A DNA stretch of 64,000 bases from Catenovulum sp052056295 (GCF_052056295.1 NZ_CP182493.1:310001-374000), one strand, 5' to 3'; positions 1 to 9,730 are shown, counted from the first letter of the stretch. The notes: generated from the letters alone by a model not told the origin. Program-made: numbers and translations.

Positions 1-1250
1 GGGTAAACTTCTTTGTTGAAGACGAGCATGTTGTGTCTGACAACTTTAAGTTTAAAGACTACACCAAGGCAATGAAAAACAAAGGCATTAAAACCGTGTT
101 AGACGTAGTGGCTAACCACGGCTCACCTGCTTACACCATGCCGGAAGATCAGCCTAAATACGGCGAGCTTTATGACAAAAACGGTAAATTAATTGCAGAT
201 CATAAAAATAAACATCCAACCGAACTTGATCACAACGATCCCTTAGAGCACTTCTATAAACAAAAACCAGATTTAGCCCAGTTATCTGATACCAACTATG
301 ATAACCCAGCTGTGTTAGAGTATTTTGTTGAGGCTTATTTACAATGGGTTGATCAAGGTGCTGATGCATTCCGCATCGACACCATTCGCCATATGCCGCA
401 CTTCTTCTGGAAGAAATTTGCCGATCGCATTCGTGAAGAGCGCCCTGACTTCTTTATGTTTGGTGAGAGTTTTGTATACGACGCCAACTTTATCGCCCAA
501 CATACACTACCTGAAAACGGCAAAGTTAGTGTATTAGATTTCCCTGGCCAAGAAGCAATTACCGGAGTATTTGGTAAACCGAAAGAAGGTGAAAGTGAAA
601 AAGCCTATTCTGATATTTTGAGCTATTTGTATTTAGAGCAAAGCCCATATCACAATCCTTACGACTTAATGACTTTCTACGACAACCATGACATGGCACG
701 TATGAACGCGGACGATAATGGATTTATCAATGCCAATAACTGGATTTTCACCAGCCGTGGTATCCCTGTTATTTATTACGGTTCAGAAACTGCTTTTATG
801 GCGGGTACAGCTGAGCACGGTGGCAACCGCAACTACTATGGCATTGAGCGTGTAAAACAAGCTGCTAACCACCCTGTTGCACAAACAATGAAAAAAGTTG
901 CCAAGCTGCGTTTAAGCTCTGTTGCATTGCAACGTGGTTTACAACTTAATTTAGACTTTGCTCAAGATACGGCGTCTTTCTATCGTATCTACCAGCACGA
1001 TGGCGTGATAGAAAATGCGTTAGTTTTATTAAACAAATCTGATTCTTCTAAAACAGTAACTTTGTCGGATTCATTACACCAAGGCAGCTACAAAGATGCC
1101 TTTAGCGGCGAAGTTGTTAATGTAGGTAGTAGCTTAAGCTACTCAGTACCAGCTAACGGTGTGGTTGTGCTAATCAACAATACAGCTATTACTGATGCAG
1201 GTATCAAAGCAAAATTAACTAAATTAAAAGCAGTTGTGCCAAGCGCATAA
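1..1250 (+). CDS. GH13 alpha-amylase family protein (5'-truncated by window edge)
   Basis: The reading frame is open from base 3, so the gene begins before the window; about 415 residues are visible. The GH13 signature regions appear in order: DVVANH (region I, about base 102), FRIDTIRH with the nucleophile Asp (region II, about base 372), FGES with the acid/base Glu (region III, about base 462) and YDNHDM (region IV, about base 679). A small beta-rich C-terminal domain follows the barrel. The product should hydrolyse or transfer alpha-1,4-glucan chains. The ANHGSPA context after region I resembles secreted alpha-amylases and cyclomaltodextrin glucanotransferase relatives, but the exact activity cannot be fixed without the N-terminus. 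It is about 17 kb from the glgX/glgB/malQ genes and followed by a clear terminator, so it is a separate transcript. Confidence 0.9.
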   Translation, partial: VNFFVEDEHVVSDNFKFKDYTKAMKNKGIKTVLDVVANHGSPAYTMPEDQPKYGELYDKNGKLIADHKNKHPTELDHNDPLEHFYKQKPDLAQLSDTNYDNPAVLEYFVEAYLQWVDQGADAFRIDTIRHMPHFFWKKFADRIREERPDFFMFGESFVYDANFIAQHTLPENGKVSVLDFPGQEAITGVFGKPKEGESEKAYSDILSYLYLEQSPYHNPYDLMTFYDNHDMARMNADDNGFINANNWIFTSRGIPVIYYGSETAFMAGTAEHGGNRNYYGIERVKQAANHPVAQTMKKVAKLRLSSVALQRGLQLNLDFAQDTASFYRIYQHDGVIENALVLLNKSDSSKTVTLSDSLHQGSYKDAFSGEVVNVGSSLSYSVPANGVVVLINNTAITDAGIKAKLTKLKAVVPSA

Positions 1251-1287
1251 CTTAAAAAAATTGTTTTGCAGGCAAGTATAAAACAAA

Positions 1288-1318
1288 AAAGGTTCAGCTA
1301 AATGCTGAACCTTTTAGT
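1288..1318. terminator. Bidirectional intrinsic terminator
   Basis: The arms GGTTCAGC (1291-1298) and GCTGAACC (1304-1311) are extended by A/T pairs and enclose a 5-base loop. T-rich tracts lie on both sides. It can end the amylase gene on plus and the PilZ gene on minus. Confidence 0.85.
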
Positions 1319-1342
1319 TTTATAAACTCAATATTTAAACAA

Positions 1343-1660
1343 CTAAGCTAAATCTATAATCTCAACGCCGACGATAAAAGTAGTCGAAGTTTCTGGAATA
1401 CAGCGCAGCACTTTACCTCTAGCGGTTAAAGATGGTATTTGTTCACTGGCAGAGCTTATACGTACACTAATTTCTTGGCCAACATCAATCGACTCTTGTA
1501 ATTCGATTGCTAATCCATTGGCACTTAAATCACGGCATATCGCCGAGAATTCTTGAGGTGTTTCTAGATTATCGACTACCACTAAACAGTCTGCATTTAC
1601 CATCATGCGATAATACGAACGCTGATCATCTCTTCCTATCATTCCAACCCTCTCAAACAT
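1343..1660 (-). CDS. PilZ domain protein
   Basis: This is a single small PilZ domain of about 105 residues. It has an N-terminal Arg pair in the RSYYR segment and the later DLSANG motif, matching the RxxxR plus (D/N)xSxxG signature that binds cyclic di-GMP. No output domain, signal peptide or membrane segment is present, so it is probably a cytoplasmic c-di-GMP adaptor; its partner is unknown. The start is uncertain. A GTG at 1663 and ATG at 1660 are followed by an in-frame ATG at 1642, which has a better purine-rich ribosome-binding site (GAGGG) and would give about 98 residues with the PilZ motifs intact. It sits between the amylase and hrpA without an obvious functional link. Confidence 0.85.
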   Translation of the reverse strand: MFERVGMIGRDDQRSYYRMMVNADCLVVVDNLETPQEFSAICRDLSANGLAIELQESIDVGQEISVRISSASEQIPSLTARGKVLRCIPETSTTFIVGVEIIDLA

Positions 1661-1728
1661 CACTAATAAACCCTAAGCAACTTCATGTTAGTTTTTAACG
1701 GCGTGACTGTAAACAACTTTTTAACAAG

Positions 1729-4700
1729 CTAAAGCAATCCATCTTTTGTTGCCGAATCGATAAATTGCTGCACACGTTTAGATGATATTGGCATACTGGT
1801 TCCTAAGTTTTGCGCGAACAAAGAGATTTTCAATTCCTCTAACATCCAGCGCAATTGCTCTAGCGTGTGATTAACCGCTTGTCCATGTAAGTTAGCTGCA
1901 AGTTTTTCCGAGTAATTTTGTGCAATTTTATTGACCTGTTCACGATTTAATCTATCACGAACCGGATCTATCGGCAGTTTTTCTAAACGGCGTTGAATGC
2001 CTTGCACATAACGGTCGATATCTTTTAGTTTATTTGCACCAAATCGGGTGACAAAACCTTTAAATACCAATTGTGATAGATGTGTTTTAATTTCAGCTTG
2101 CGCTTGGACTAAATCAAAGCTGGTTTTACCTTTTAGTAATTTATTAATTGCATTAACTTTTACTAAGATAGCTTCAACTTGTTTAGTGATTTCCAATACA
2201 CGTTCGGCAAGTTCTCCACGAATATCTTCACGCGCTTGATTGTAGCTTTGTTCATCACGTGGAATAACTTCTTGAGCCGCTAAAAATTGCTGAATAGCTG
2301 CAAAAATACAGTCTTGCAATAAATCGTCTATTTTTCCAAACGGATTAAAGTACAAACCTAACTTAGCTTTATTCGGTAGTTTCTCTTGTAAATAACTACG
2401 TGGTGACGGCAAGTTTAAATACAATAAACGCGTAACGCCTTGTAGCATGTTCCAGTCAGCATCTGTTTGATTATCAAATAGTTTAATTGACACTTCTTGG
2501 CTATCGTCTACCAATGCAGGATAAGCTTTAATTTCGTAGTGAGCTTGTTTTTTAGTATATTCAGCGGTTAATTCACCAAATGACCATTCACGTAAACCTT
2601 GTTGTTCTATGCCTTCTTCTGCCACTTTGGTTAAGGTGTCAGCAACTTTGCCTTGTAATTTGCGTTTAAGCTCAGCTAAATCTTTACTTAAACCTAATAC
2701 CACACCTTTTTCGTTAACCACTTTAAAGTTAATGCGTAAATGGCTTGGTACTTGGCTGTAATCCCATTGTTCAGGATCTATCCTAGTACCTGTCATACGT
2801 AACAGCTGTTTAGCCAATACATTGACAAAAGGCTCATCACTCAGTTGAATCGCTTGCAAACTGGCTGTGGCAAAATCAGGCGCTGGAACAAAGTTCTTGC
2901 GGACATTTTTTGGTAAAGATTTTATCAAAGCTACCGCCAGTTCGTGTCGGTAGCCTGCTATACCCCAATCAAAACCTGTATCTTTTAATTGATTCAGCAA
3001 AGCAAGTGGCACAAGCAAGTTTACTCCATCAGCATCTTGGCTAGGCTCAAACACATATTCGAGTTTTAATACTAAACCATCTTGATTCCAAGTATCTGGA
3101 AAGGCATCTTTGGTGATTGACGCGGCATCATGCTTCATCAAGTCATCTAGGTTAAAGTTAAGTTGCTCAGCATCTGCTTTTTTCGCTTTACTCCACCATT
3201 TTTTAAATCTAACTGTATCGAATACATCATCAGGAATTCGGCTGTTGTAAAACTCAAATAAATCTTCTTCGTCAACTAAAATATCGCGGCGGCGTGACTT
3301 AGCTTCTAAATCATGTACTGCATCAAGTAAATTTTGATTGTGCTGAATAAAGGCTTCATTTAGCTGAATTTGACCATTCACCAAAGCTTCACGAATAAAA
3401 ATAGCTCGACAAGCAGGCGCGTCGATACGGCTATATTGAACTTTACGCTTATGCACTATGGTTAAGCCATACAGCACCACATTTTCGTACGCAACAACTG
3501 AACCGCGTTTTTTCTCCCAATGTGGCTCTGTATAGTTACGATTAACCAAATGCATGGCATAAGGCTCTATCCATTCAGGTTCAATTTTCGCAACTTCACG
3601 CGCAAATAACCGACTGGTTTCGACTAATTCTGCCGCCATCAACCATTTGGTTTTAGTTTTGGCTAAACCTGAACCAGGAAAAACAACAAAACGACTGTTG
3701 CGTGCACCTAAATAACCTTGCTGGTTATCTTTGTTACCTATATGGCTTAACAAACCAGATAAAATTGCTTGATGAATCGCTGGATATTCAGCGTCTTGTG
3801 AATTGAGTTTCCAACCCAACTCTTTAGTTGACTCTGTTAGTTGGTAAACAATGTCTTGCCACTCACGTACACGTAAATAGTTTAAAAATTCTTTTTTACA
3901 CAGTTTTCTAAATTGATTTTGGCTCAATTCATTTTGTTGTTCTTCAATGTAAAACCATAAATTTAGATAACTTAAAAAGTCCGAATCTTTGTCTTCAAAT
4001 CTTTTGTGTTGTTCGTCAGCCGCTTGTTTTTTCTCGTTTGGACGTTCACGCGGATCTTGAATGCTGAGTGCGGCAATTATAATAATGGCTTCGCGCAAAC
4101 AGCTATTGTCGTTAGCCGTTACTACCATTTTGGCTAAACGCGGATCAACAGGAATACGTGAAACTGCCCTGCCCAACTGAGTTAAACCCGCTTGTTGTTT
4201 ATTTTTATGCTGCTCAAGCGCGCCAATTTCTTGCAGCAATAAAATACCATCGTTTATTGCGCGATTATCTGGTGGCTGAATAAACGGAAAGGATTCAATA
4301 TCACCTAAACCGAGCGCATGCATTTGTAAAATAACCGAAGCTAAGTTAGTGCGCAGTATTTCAGGATCGGTAAACTCAGGCCTATTATTAAAATCATCTT
4401 CGCTGTACAAACGAATACAAATACCAGCAGATACACGACCACAACGACCTGACCTTTGATTAGCACTCGCTTGAGAAATAGGCTCTATTGGCAAACGCTG
4501 TACTTTAGTTTTGGTGCTATAGCGGGAAATGCGCGCAGTACCAGGATCAATAACGTATTTTATCCCTGGCACTGTTAACGAGGTTTCTGCCACATTGGTC
4601 GATAATACAATGCGACGGCCTGCATGGGGCTGAAATATTCTATTTTGTTCTGCAGCAGATAACCTTGCATACAAGGGTAAAATTTCTGTGCTGCGCAGTT

Positions 4701-5631
4701 TAAGTTTATTTAAACCATCCGCTGTGTCGCGAATTTCGCGCTCACCATTTAAGAAGATAAGAATGTCGCCTACACCTTCTTTACTCAGTTCTCTAACAGC
4801 TGCATAAATCGCTTCTAACTGTTCGTTGTCTTCAGCATCTTCGTTGTCTAAATCTTCAATAGGTCGATAACGAATATCTACCGGATAAGTTCTACCTGAA
4901 ACTTCAAAGACAGGCGCATCGTTAAAATGCTGGGCAAATCTATCAACATCTATGGTTGCTGAAGTTATGATTAGTTTTAAATCAGGGCGACGTGGCAATA
5001 ATTGTTTAAGATAACCTAAGATAAAATCAATATTTAAACTGCGTTCATGCGCTTCATCGATAATGATAGTATCGTACTGGTTTAAAAACTTATCTTGTTG
5101 AATTTCAGCAAGCAAAATGCCGTCTGTCATCAACTTAATGTAGGAGGTGTTTTTTACTTGCTCGTTGAACCTAACTTTATAACCAACCGCATCACCTAGT
5201 GGTGATTGCATTTCTTCAGCGATACGAGTGGCAACACTGCGAGCTGCTAATCGTCTTGGTTGAGTATGACCGATTAAGCCGCGTTCACCACAGCCAGCTT
5301 CTAAACACATTTTGGGTAACTGAGTGGTTTTACCTGAACCAGTTTCACCCGCAATAATCACCACTTGATTATCACGAATAGCTGCAACTATATCATCACG
5401 CTTGTGGCTAACAGGTAAATCGGGGTAAGTTGGAGTTGGTTTGTTATTAATGCGGTTTTGATAAAACTGCCAAGAGCTTTCGACCGACGCCATCCAAGTA
5501 TCAAAAGCTTTTTGCTTTTTATCATCTGGTTTAATTTTATCGATGCGATAGAGCTTATTTTTCAGCCGAAAGAAATCAGCCGGATAAACTTTTTTTAATA
5601 GTTTTAGAGAATTTTTAACCAACTCAGACAA
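1729..5631 (-). CDS. hrpA: ATP-dependent RNA helicase HrpA
   Basis: The 1300-residue product is the same length as Escherichia coli HrpA. The helicase core shows Walker A GETGSGKT (about residues 95-102), the DEAH box in IIIDEAHERS, SAT (motif III) and the QRSGRCGR motif VI. HA2 and OB-fold regions follow, then a long C-terminal extension typical of bacterial HrpA. Family knowledge: DEAH-box 3'-to-5' RNA helicase that acts on stalled or collided ribosomes and in mRNA processing. It appears monocistronic, with the minus-strand CBS gene upstream. Nothing is truncated or frameshifted. Confidence 0.97.
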   Translation of the reverse strand: MSELVKNSLKLLKKVYPADFFRLKNKLYRIDKIKPDDKKQKAFDTWMASVESSWQFYQNRINNKPTPTYPDLPVSHKRDDIVAAIRDNQVVIIAGETGSGKTTQLPKMCLEAGCGERGLIGHTQPRRLAARSVATRIAEEMQSPLGDAVGYKVRFNEQVKNTSYIKLMTDGILLAEIQQDKFLNQYDTIIIDEAHERSLNIDFILGYLKQLLPRRPDLKLIITSATIDVDRFAQHFNDAPVFEVSGRTYPVDIRYRPIEDLDNEDAEDNEQLEAIYAAVRELSKEGVGDILIFLNGEREIRDTADGLNKLKLRSTEILPLYARLSAAEQNRIFQPHAGRRIVLSTNVAETSLTVPGIKYVIDPGTARISRYSTKTKVQRLPIEPISQASANQRSGRCGRVSAGICIRLYSEDDFNNRPEFTDPEILRTNLASVILQMHALGLGDIESFPFIQPPDNRAINDGILLLQEIGALEQHKNKQQAGLTQLGRAVSRIPVDPRLAKMVVTANDNSCLREAIIIIAALSIQDPRERPNEKKQAADEQHKRFEDKDSDFLSYLNLWFYIEEQQNELSQNQFRKLCKKEFLNYLRVREWQDIVYQLTESTKELGWKLNSQDAEYPAIHQAILSGLLSHIGNKDNQQGYLGARNSRFVVFPGSGLAKTKTKWLMAAELVETSRLFAREVAKIEPEWIEPYAMHLVNRNYTEPHWEKKRGSVVAYENVVLYGLTIVHKRKVQYSRIDAPACRAIFIREALVNGQIQLNEAFIQHNQNLLDAVHDLEAKSRRRDILVDEEDLFEFYNSRIPDDVFDTVRFKKWWSKAKKADAEQLNFNLDDLMKHDAASITKDAFPDTWNQDGLVLKLEYVFEPSQDADGVNLLVPLALLNQLKDTGFDWGIAGYRHELAVALIKSLPKNVRKNFVPAPDFATASLQAIQLSDEPFVNVLAKQLLRMTGTRIDPEQWDYSQVPSHLRINFKVVNEKGVVLGLSKDLAELKRKLQGKVADTLTKVAEEGIEQQGLREWSFGELTAEYTKKQAHYEIKAYPALVDDSQEVSIKLFDNQTDADWNMLQGVTRLLYLNLPSPRSYLQEKLPNKAKLGLYFNPFGKIDDLLQDCIFAAIQQFLAAQEVIPRDEQSYNQAREDIRGELAERVLEITKQVEAILVKVNAINKLLKGKTSFDLVQAQAEIKTHLSQLVFKGFVTRFGANKLKDIDRYVQGIQRRLEKLPIDPVRDRLNREQVNKIAQNYSEKLAANLHGQAVNHTLEQLRWMLEELKISLFAQNLGTSMPISSKRVQQFIDSATKDGLL

Positions 5632-5706
5632 GAAACATACCCCCGAATAAAAATCGCGGGTATGCTACCAAAATCGAGTCAATTTATAAATATATGCAGT
5701 GACTCA

Positions 5707-6123
5707 TTAAGCCATGTTGTAGGCTTCGTGTAGATGCGTATCAATTGCTTTCATTATTTGATGACGGGTAATAGTACCAAGTAAATGTCCATCATCATCA
5801 ATAACAGGGTAAATACGCGGTCGTGACAACGCCATTTTTTGCGCTACTTCTAACACTGAAGTATAAGGTTTCACCGATTTAATTTCGGTAGCCATAATGT
5901 CACCAACCTTAGCAACCTGCTCTCGATAATAAGTCGACTCTATCATCTGCGTAATACAGTCTTGCTCAGATAAAAAGCCAACCACTTTACCTCGGCTATC
6001 TAATACCGGCCCACCTGATTGATCTATATCTAAAATACGTTCCACAGCTTCGGCGATATTCATATCTACAGAAAATGTCACCGGTCTTTTATTCATGTAA
6101 TCTTCTACTTTTAGTGATTTCAT
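5707..6123 (-). CDS. CBS-pair domain protein
   Basis: About 138 residues consist almost entirely of two CBS motifs, the first starting at VEDYMNKRPVTF and the second in the stretch after VGDIMATEI. CBS pairs (Bateman modules) bind adenosyl ligands such as AMP or ATP and act as energy-state sensors. No enzyme or transporter domain is fused, so this is a stand-alone CBS protein of unknown partner. The start at 6123 is chosen because GGGGA at 6130-6134 lies 6 bases upstream. The ATG at 6129 is almost on top of that site and would add only two residues. Confidence 0.85.
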   Translation of the reverse strand: MKSLKVEDYMNKRPVTFSVDMNIAEAVERILDIDQSGGPVLDSRGKVVGFLSEQDCITQMIESTYYREQVAKVGDIMATEIKSVKPYTSVLEVAQKMALSRPRIYPVIDDDGHLLGTITRHQIMKAIDTHLHEAYNMA

Positions 6124-6221
6124 ATGCATTCCCCACTTGAAAACAACCGCTGTTTCTTTAAATAGTAGTAGAAAGAAAAAAGATAGCTATGTTTTTGATA
6201 GAAATTATTTTATTTCTACTT

Positions 6222-6677
6222 TTATTGTTTAATTTTGTCGACTAGTTGGCTAATCCAAGCTTCGGAGGCGGCCGCTGTATCCATAGTTTCGCACGCGTCA
6301 ATTTCTAACCTATCTAGCATACGTTTGGCCATAGTTTCACCCATCACTTCATCAAACTGTTTACCCGCTTCACAAAAGGTTTCGCCATAAGATGAATCGC
6401 CCATGCAAATAACCGCATATCCGGTTTTTGATAAGTTAGGTGCATTGTCACGCAACCCTAAATACACATCCTCAATATTTTGTGGAATATCACCAGAGCC
6501 AGTTGTGCTGCTGATAATTAACCAGTTCGCAGCGTTCGCGGCGAGTACATCTTCTAAATCACAGTCTGAAAAAAGTTTTACAGCAAAACCTGCATTTTCT
6601 AACCGAGTAGCCGAAGTTTCAGCTAACTCTTCAGCACCGCCATATACTGAGCCGTATAAAATTGCGATATCTGTCAT
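6222..6677 (-). CDS. yqcA: Flavodoxin-like protein YqcA
   Basis: The 151-residue single-domain flavodoxin has the N-terminal phosphate loop segment LYGSVYGGAEE and the SSTTGSGDIP and GDSSYGETFC segments that wrap FMN. It is of the short-chain MioC/YqcA type. The start overlaps the truC stop by 4 bases (translational coupling). The order yqcC-truC-yqcA is the same as in E. coli, which supports YqcA over MioC. It probably serves as a one-electron carrier; the physiological partner is not established. Confidence 0.88.
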   Translation of the reverse strand: MTDIAILYGSVYGGAEELAETSATRLENAGFAVKLFSDCDLEDVLAANAANWLIISSTTGSGDIPQNIEDVYLGLRDNAPNLSKTGYAVICMGDSSYGETFCEAGKQFDEVMGETMAKRMLDRLEIDACETMDTAAASEAWISQLVDKIKQ

Positions 6678-7408
6678 AAATTTTCCTCGTTAATCATAGG
6701 TAATTGAGTTAATTGTAATATTTGTTGAAAGCTTTGATCAAACCCTGCTGTTATCGTCAGCATCTCGCCAGTAATTGGATGCGGAATTTCAACCTTAGCT
6801 GCATGTAATGCCAGTCTAAATTGATTTAGCTGGTCGCGTAAATAACGATTATATTTATTATCGCCATAATTCACATCGCCCAAAATTGGGTGGCGTAAAT
6901 GGGCTAAATGTCGACGAATTTGGTGTTTACGCCCATGAATTGGCATTAATTTAACTAAGCTAAATCTTGATTGTGGATAACGATTAATTTCAATATCAAG
7001 TGTCGACTTAGCTAAAGTTTCAAATTGAGTGACCGCATCTTTTGCTGGCGGATTGAGCTGCATTTTTTTATCAGATACTTTATCCGGCTGCTCGATTAAA
7101 GCTTTGTCAATTATACCTTGTTCTGGTGTATGCCCACGGCTAATTGCATAATAGGTTTTACTCATTTTACGCGCTTCAATTACCGCACAAACTAATTTGG
7201 CGGTTTCTGAACTAAGCGCCATTAACAATACACCAGAGGTTGGTCTATCTAATCTGTGCACAGGGTAAACATATTGACCTATTTGGTCGCGCACCATTTG
7301 CATGGCAAATTGAGTTTCGTGTTTGTCGATTAAAGATCTGTGCACCAACAAACCCGAAGGTTTGTTAACCGCAACTAAATGCTCGTCTTGATACAAAATT
7401 TCTAACAC
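6674..7408 (-). CDS. truC: tRNA pseudouridine(65) synthase TruC
   Basis: The 244-residue RluA-family pseudouridine synthase carries the catalytic HRLDRPTSG motif (the Asp is the nucleophile) and a downstream KLMPIHGRKHQIRRH segment conserved in the family. TruC modifies U65 in tRNA-Ile and tRNA-Asp in E. coli. The start codon is GTG at 7408, preceded by an AAGGA site that overlaps the yqcC stop. It lies in the middle of the yqcC-truC-yqcA operon. Confidence 0.93.
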   Translation of the reverse strand: MLEILYQDEHLVAVNKPSGLLVHRSLIDKHETQFAMQMVRDQIGQYVYPVHRLDRPTSGVLLMALSSETAKLVCAVIEARKMSKTYYAISRGHTPEQGIIDKALIEQPDKVSDKKMQLNPPAKDAVTQFETLAKSTLDIEINRYPQSRFSLVKLMPIHGRKHQIRRHLAHLRHPILGDVNYGDNKYNRYLRDQLNQFRLALHAAKVEIPHPITGEMLTITAGFDQSFQQILQLTQLPMINEENL

Positions 7409-7417
7409 ACTTATTCC

Positions 7418-7738
7418 TTATTCAAACAACTGGTCTAAACGTTTAATAACTTTAAGAATTGCAGCTATCTTGTCACTTGTTTGCCCACTAAAAGCTTCTT
7501 CGGCAATTGGGGTTAAACACAACTGGCTTGGCATAGAAAGTTGCTGCTGCGTTATAATCTGCATTTTTTCGATAAAAATAAATTGTAGCCACTGATGAAA
7601 GTCTAAAGTATCTAATGCAAATGGCTGTTGGCTTTGCAGCGCTTGTCGTGGTGGACGGCTGTCTTGCCATAAATCAGCAGCTTTTAATCCGTCGGTTAAT
7701 TCAAGCAATAAATCTGCAACTTGCTGATGTTTAGTCAA
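7418..7738 (-). CDS. yqcC: YqcC family protein (DUF446)
   Basis: This 106-residue all-helical protein is identified by family resemblance (LLLELTDGLKAADLW near the N-terminus, then the FHQWLQFIFIEKM segment) and by being the first gene of the yqcC-truC-yqcA set. The molecular function is unknown. It is divergent from the DUF3549 gene, with about 64 bases between them that must hold both promoters. Confidence 0.88.
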   Translation of the reverse strand: MTKHQQVADLLLELTDGLKAADLWQDSRPPRQALQSQQPFALDTLDFHQWLQFIFIEKMQIITQQQLSMPSQLCLTPIAEEAFSGQTSDKIAAILKVIKRLDQLFE

Positions 7739-7802
7739 AGCAATGCGCTCCCAATAAAAAAACGTTATTATAACGCCTTTGAACTATTTATTGGGCTGAT
7801 TA

Positions 7803-8840
7803 ATGCAAAACATTTCAAGCTTATACCAGCTAGTACAATTTGCTGGTTGCGACTATTGTATTTTTGATGTGGGTAGACGCGTGGTTGAAATAGACAAAAC
7901 CACCTTTGAACAATTTGAAAATGGCCAATTAACTTATCCATACCCAATTCAAAGTCATGCAAAATTTGCATTGGTTTATTGGCCTATGGGGCAAACAGAA
8001 AACCCATACATTTGGTTTTTAAACCTACCAATAGATGAAGAAAGTCAAATAGTGCCAGGCTCGCGTAACCATTTTGTCGCTATCATTCAAGAAGCTTTGG
8101 GCAGCGATTTTGCACAACAAAGTGACGAGCAACAACAATTACCGGATAACCCATATATAAAATTACCCGAACAAAACAAAGTTGCTTTAGTAAACGCCCG
8201 CATTAAAGATAAATTTAAACGCGAATTTTCATCACTTGCGCTCGCCTGTTTAGACTTTTTACAGCAAGAGGATAAAAACAACTGGCAAAACTTAACAGTG
8301 CAAGGTTGGGCAGATGTATTGGTGCAATTAGCCAACCCTAAAATTCAAAATTTGCTCCAAAATGAATTTTGGCTATTGCCAACCGAGTTACAAAACCAAC
8401 TCATTCCAATTTTAGAGCACTGTGAGTTACCAAGAGCTTTAGTTAATATCTCAATTCGCCAATTAGAAAAAGAGCAAAACCCAGCCCAACAGCTGGCGAT
8501 TTTGCGTTTATTGGCTGGCCACTGTGAACAAACCAAGGTGCAAACTTGGCTAACAAGCCAAATTGCTGACAGTAAACCTGCCACTGAAATGTTAGATCTA
8601 TTGCTGATTTTAGGCGCGCGCTGCTGGACTGCATTAAAAGATCCATTATTGCTGACTGTGTATTTAGAAAAAATAGCAGAGCTGCCAGCCAATAATTTTG
8701 AGGCATTATTTAGAGATGCAATTGCGCTACCCAGTTTGCGCAGACCTATTTTAGCTTTAATGCAAAACCCCAGTGCATTACCAAAAACCCGTGTAGCCGT
8801 TAGTAATATGATAAAGGCAAGTTATGGTACAACTCATTGA
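7803..8840 (+). CDS. DUF3549 family protein
   Basis: A 345-residue protein with no signal peptide or membrane segment, resembling the DUF3549 family of Gammaproteobacteria. The N-terminal half has a conserved-looking segment around CDYCIFDVGRRV and the C-terminal half is helical and Leu/Gln-rich, like an alpha-solenoid. Function is unknown. It overlaps the DUF3301 gene by 17 bases, so the two are probably translated together. This trio diverges from yqcC-truC-yqcA, a neighbourhood conserved in relatives. Confidence 0.83.
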   Translation: MQNISSLYQLVQFAGCDYCIFDVGRRVVEIDKTTFEQFENGQLTYPYPIQSHAKFALVYWPMGQTENPYIWFLNLPIDEESQIVPGSRNHFVAIIQEALGSDFAQQSDEQQQLPDNPYIKLPEQNKVALVNARIKDKFKREFSSLALACLDFLQQEDKNNWQNLTVQGWADVLVQLANPKIQNLLQNEFWLLPTELQNQLIPILEHCELPRALVNISIRQLEKEQNPAQQLAILRLLAGHCEQTKVQTWLTSQIADSKPATEMLDLLLILGARCWTALKDPLLLTVYLEKIAELPANNFEALFRDAIALPSLRRPILALMQNPSALPKTRVAVSNMIKASYGTTH

Positions 8841-9135
8841 TATTTTAGTAATTGCACTACTTGTTGCCGTTATTTTGCAGTTTTGGCTACTACGTAAACA
8901 AAGCGAAGCAGCGCTTGCATATGCACAAGATTATTGCGAGCGTAACGGTTTGCAATTTGTATCTGTTAGCCGCAAGCAAACTCGTATTAAGCTGTTTAAA
9001 CGTAATTTAATTGAATGGCATAGCCAATTTGCTTTTGAATTTAGCGGCAATGGCGAAGATTTATGCCAAGGTCAGCTAACATTAATAGACCAAAGATTAA
9101 TTAACGTAAACGCTGAAGCGTATCGGATTAACTAG
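8824..9135 (+). CDS. DUF3301 family small membrane protein
   Basis: The 103-residue product starts with one hydrophobic segment (about residues 5-22), followed by a basic, soluble part containing the WLLRKQSE and ARDYC-like segments seen in DUF3301 proteins. It is likely a single-pass inner-membrane protein with a cytoplasmic tail. Function is unknown. Its start lies inside the preceding gene (17-base overlap) and the next gene follows after 11 bases, so all three form an operon. Confidence 0.83.
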   Translation: MVQLIDILVIALLVAVILQFWLLRKQSEAALAYAQDYCERNGLQFVSVSRKQTRIKLFKRNLIEWHSQFAFEFSGNGEDLCQGQLTLIDQRLINVNAEAYRIN

Positions 9136-9146
9136 AGCAAATTTTT

Positions 9147-9557
9147 ATGTTTTCATCTCGCAATAAAAGCTCACAACACAACCGCCAAACTAAGCCGCGT
9201 AGCAAAAAACTGAGCTTGTTAGATGAAAACATAGATAGGCAAATTCAGGTTATTCATGCAGCCATAGCACATAAGCTATTAAATTCAGCTGAACTTAGAC
9301 AATTAGCCCGCGACAAAATAGAAGCTAAATTTAAACAAGGCCAACTGCGCTACAATGAATATTTACACTGGCTCAGTACCTTAGACAATTTTGAACTGAC
9401 TGATACATTCATTTTAGGCTTTACTGAATACACCCCACAGCTTCGCCGCTGGCGCAGAAATATCCCATTTACAGGCATACTGACAGAAGAAGAGCGCCAG
9501 CAGGCGCTTGAACAAAATGCATTAGGTACACTAAACTCAGTTGTGATTGGTGGATAG
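9147..9557 (+). CDS. Hypothetical protein, third gene of the DUF3549 operon
   Basis: I do not recognise this 136-residue protein. It has a very basic, Ser/Lys/Gln-rich N-terminus (about 25 residues), a helical middle and an Arg/Trp-rich segment (RRWRRN) near residue 103. No signal peptide or membrane span is visible. It starts 11 bases after the DUF3301 gene, so it is probably cotranscribed and coupled in function. A long palindromic element begins almost at its stop codon. Confidence 0.7.
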   Translation: MFSSRNKSSQHNRQTKPRSKKLSLLDENIDRQIQVIHAAIAHKLLNSAELRQLARDKIEAKFKQGQLRYNEYLHWLSTLDNFELTDTFILGFTEYTPQLRRWRRNIPFTGILTEEERQQALEQNALGTLNSVVIGG

Positions 9558-9558
9558 C

Positions 9559-9730
9559 TAGAGCTAAATCATTATAAATGGCTTTTAGCCCAGCCTTTCA
9601 GGAGCCTCACAGACAGCCCACTTCTGTGTTGTATCATTTTGAAAGGTGCCTACATTCCTGCAATGATACGCCTTGAATTGAACTGTCTGTGATGGCTCTG
9701 ATACTCGCAATTTATATTGATTTAGCTCTA
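9559..9730. repeat. Large imperfect palindrome, MITE-like element
   Basis: The outer arms 9559-9579 and 9710-9730 are inverted repeats matching at 20 of 21 positions, and each end is TA. Inside, 9602-9616 pairs with 9683-9698 (15 pairs, one bulge). At the centre GTATCAT (9631-9637) pairs with ATGATAC (9663-9669). Alternative pairings exist: CCTTTCA (9594-9600) with TGAAAGG (9640-9646). There is no open reading frame. A MITE with a TA target duplication fits, but no second copy is seen in this window. Confidence 0.7.
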
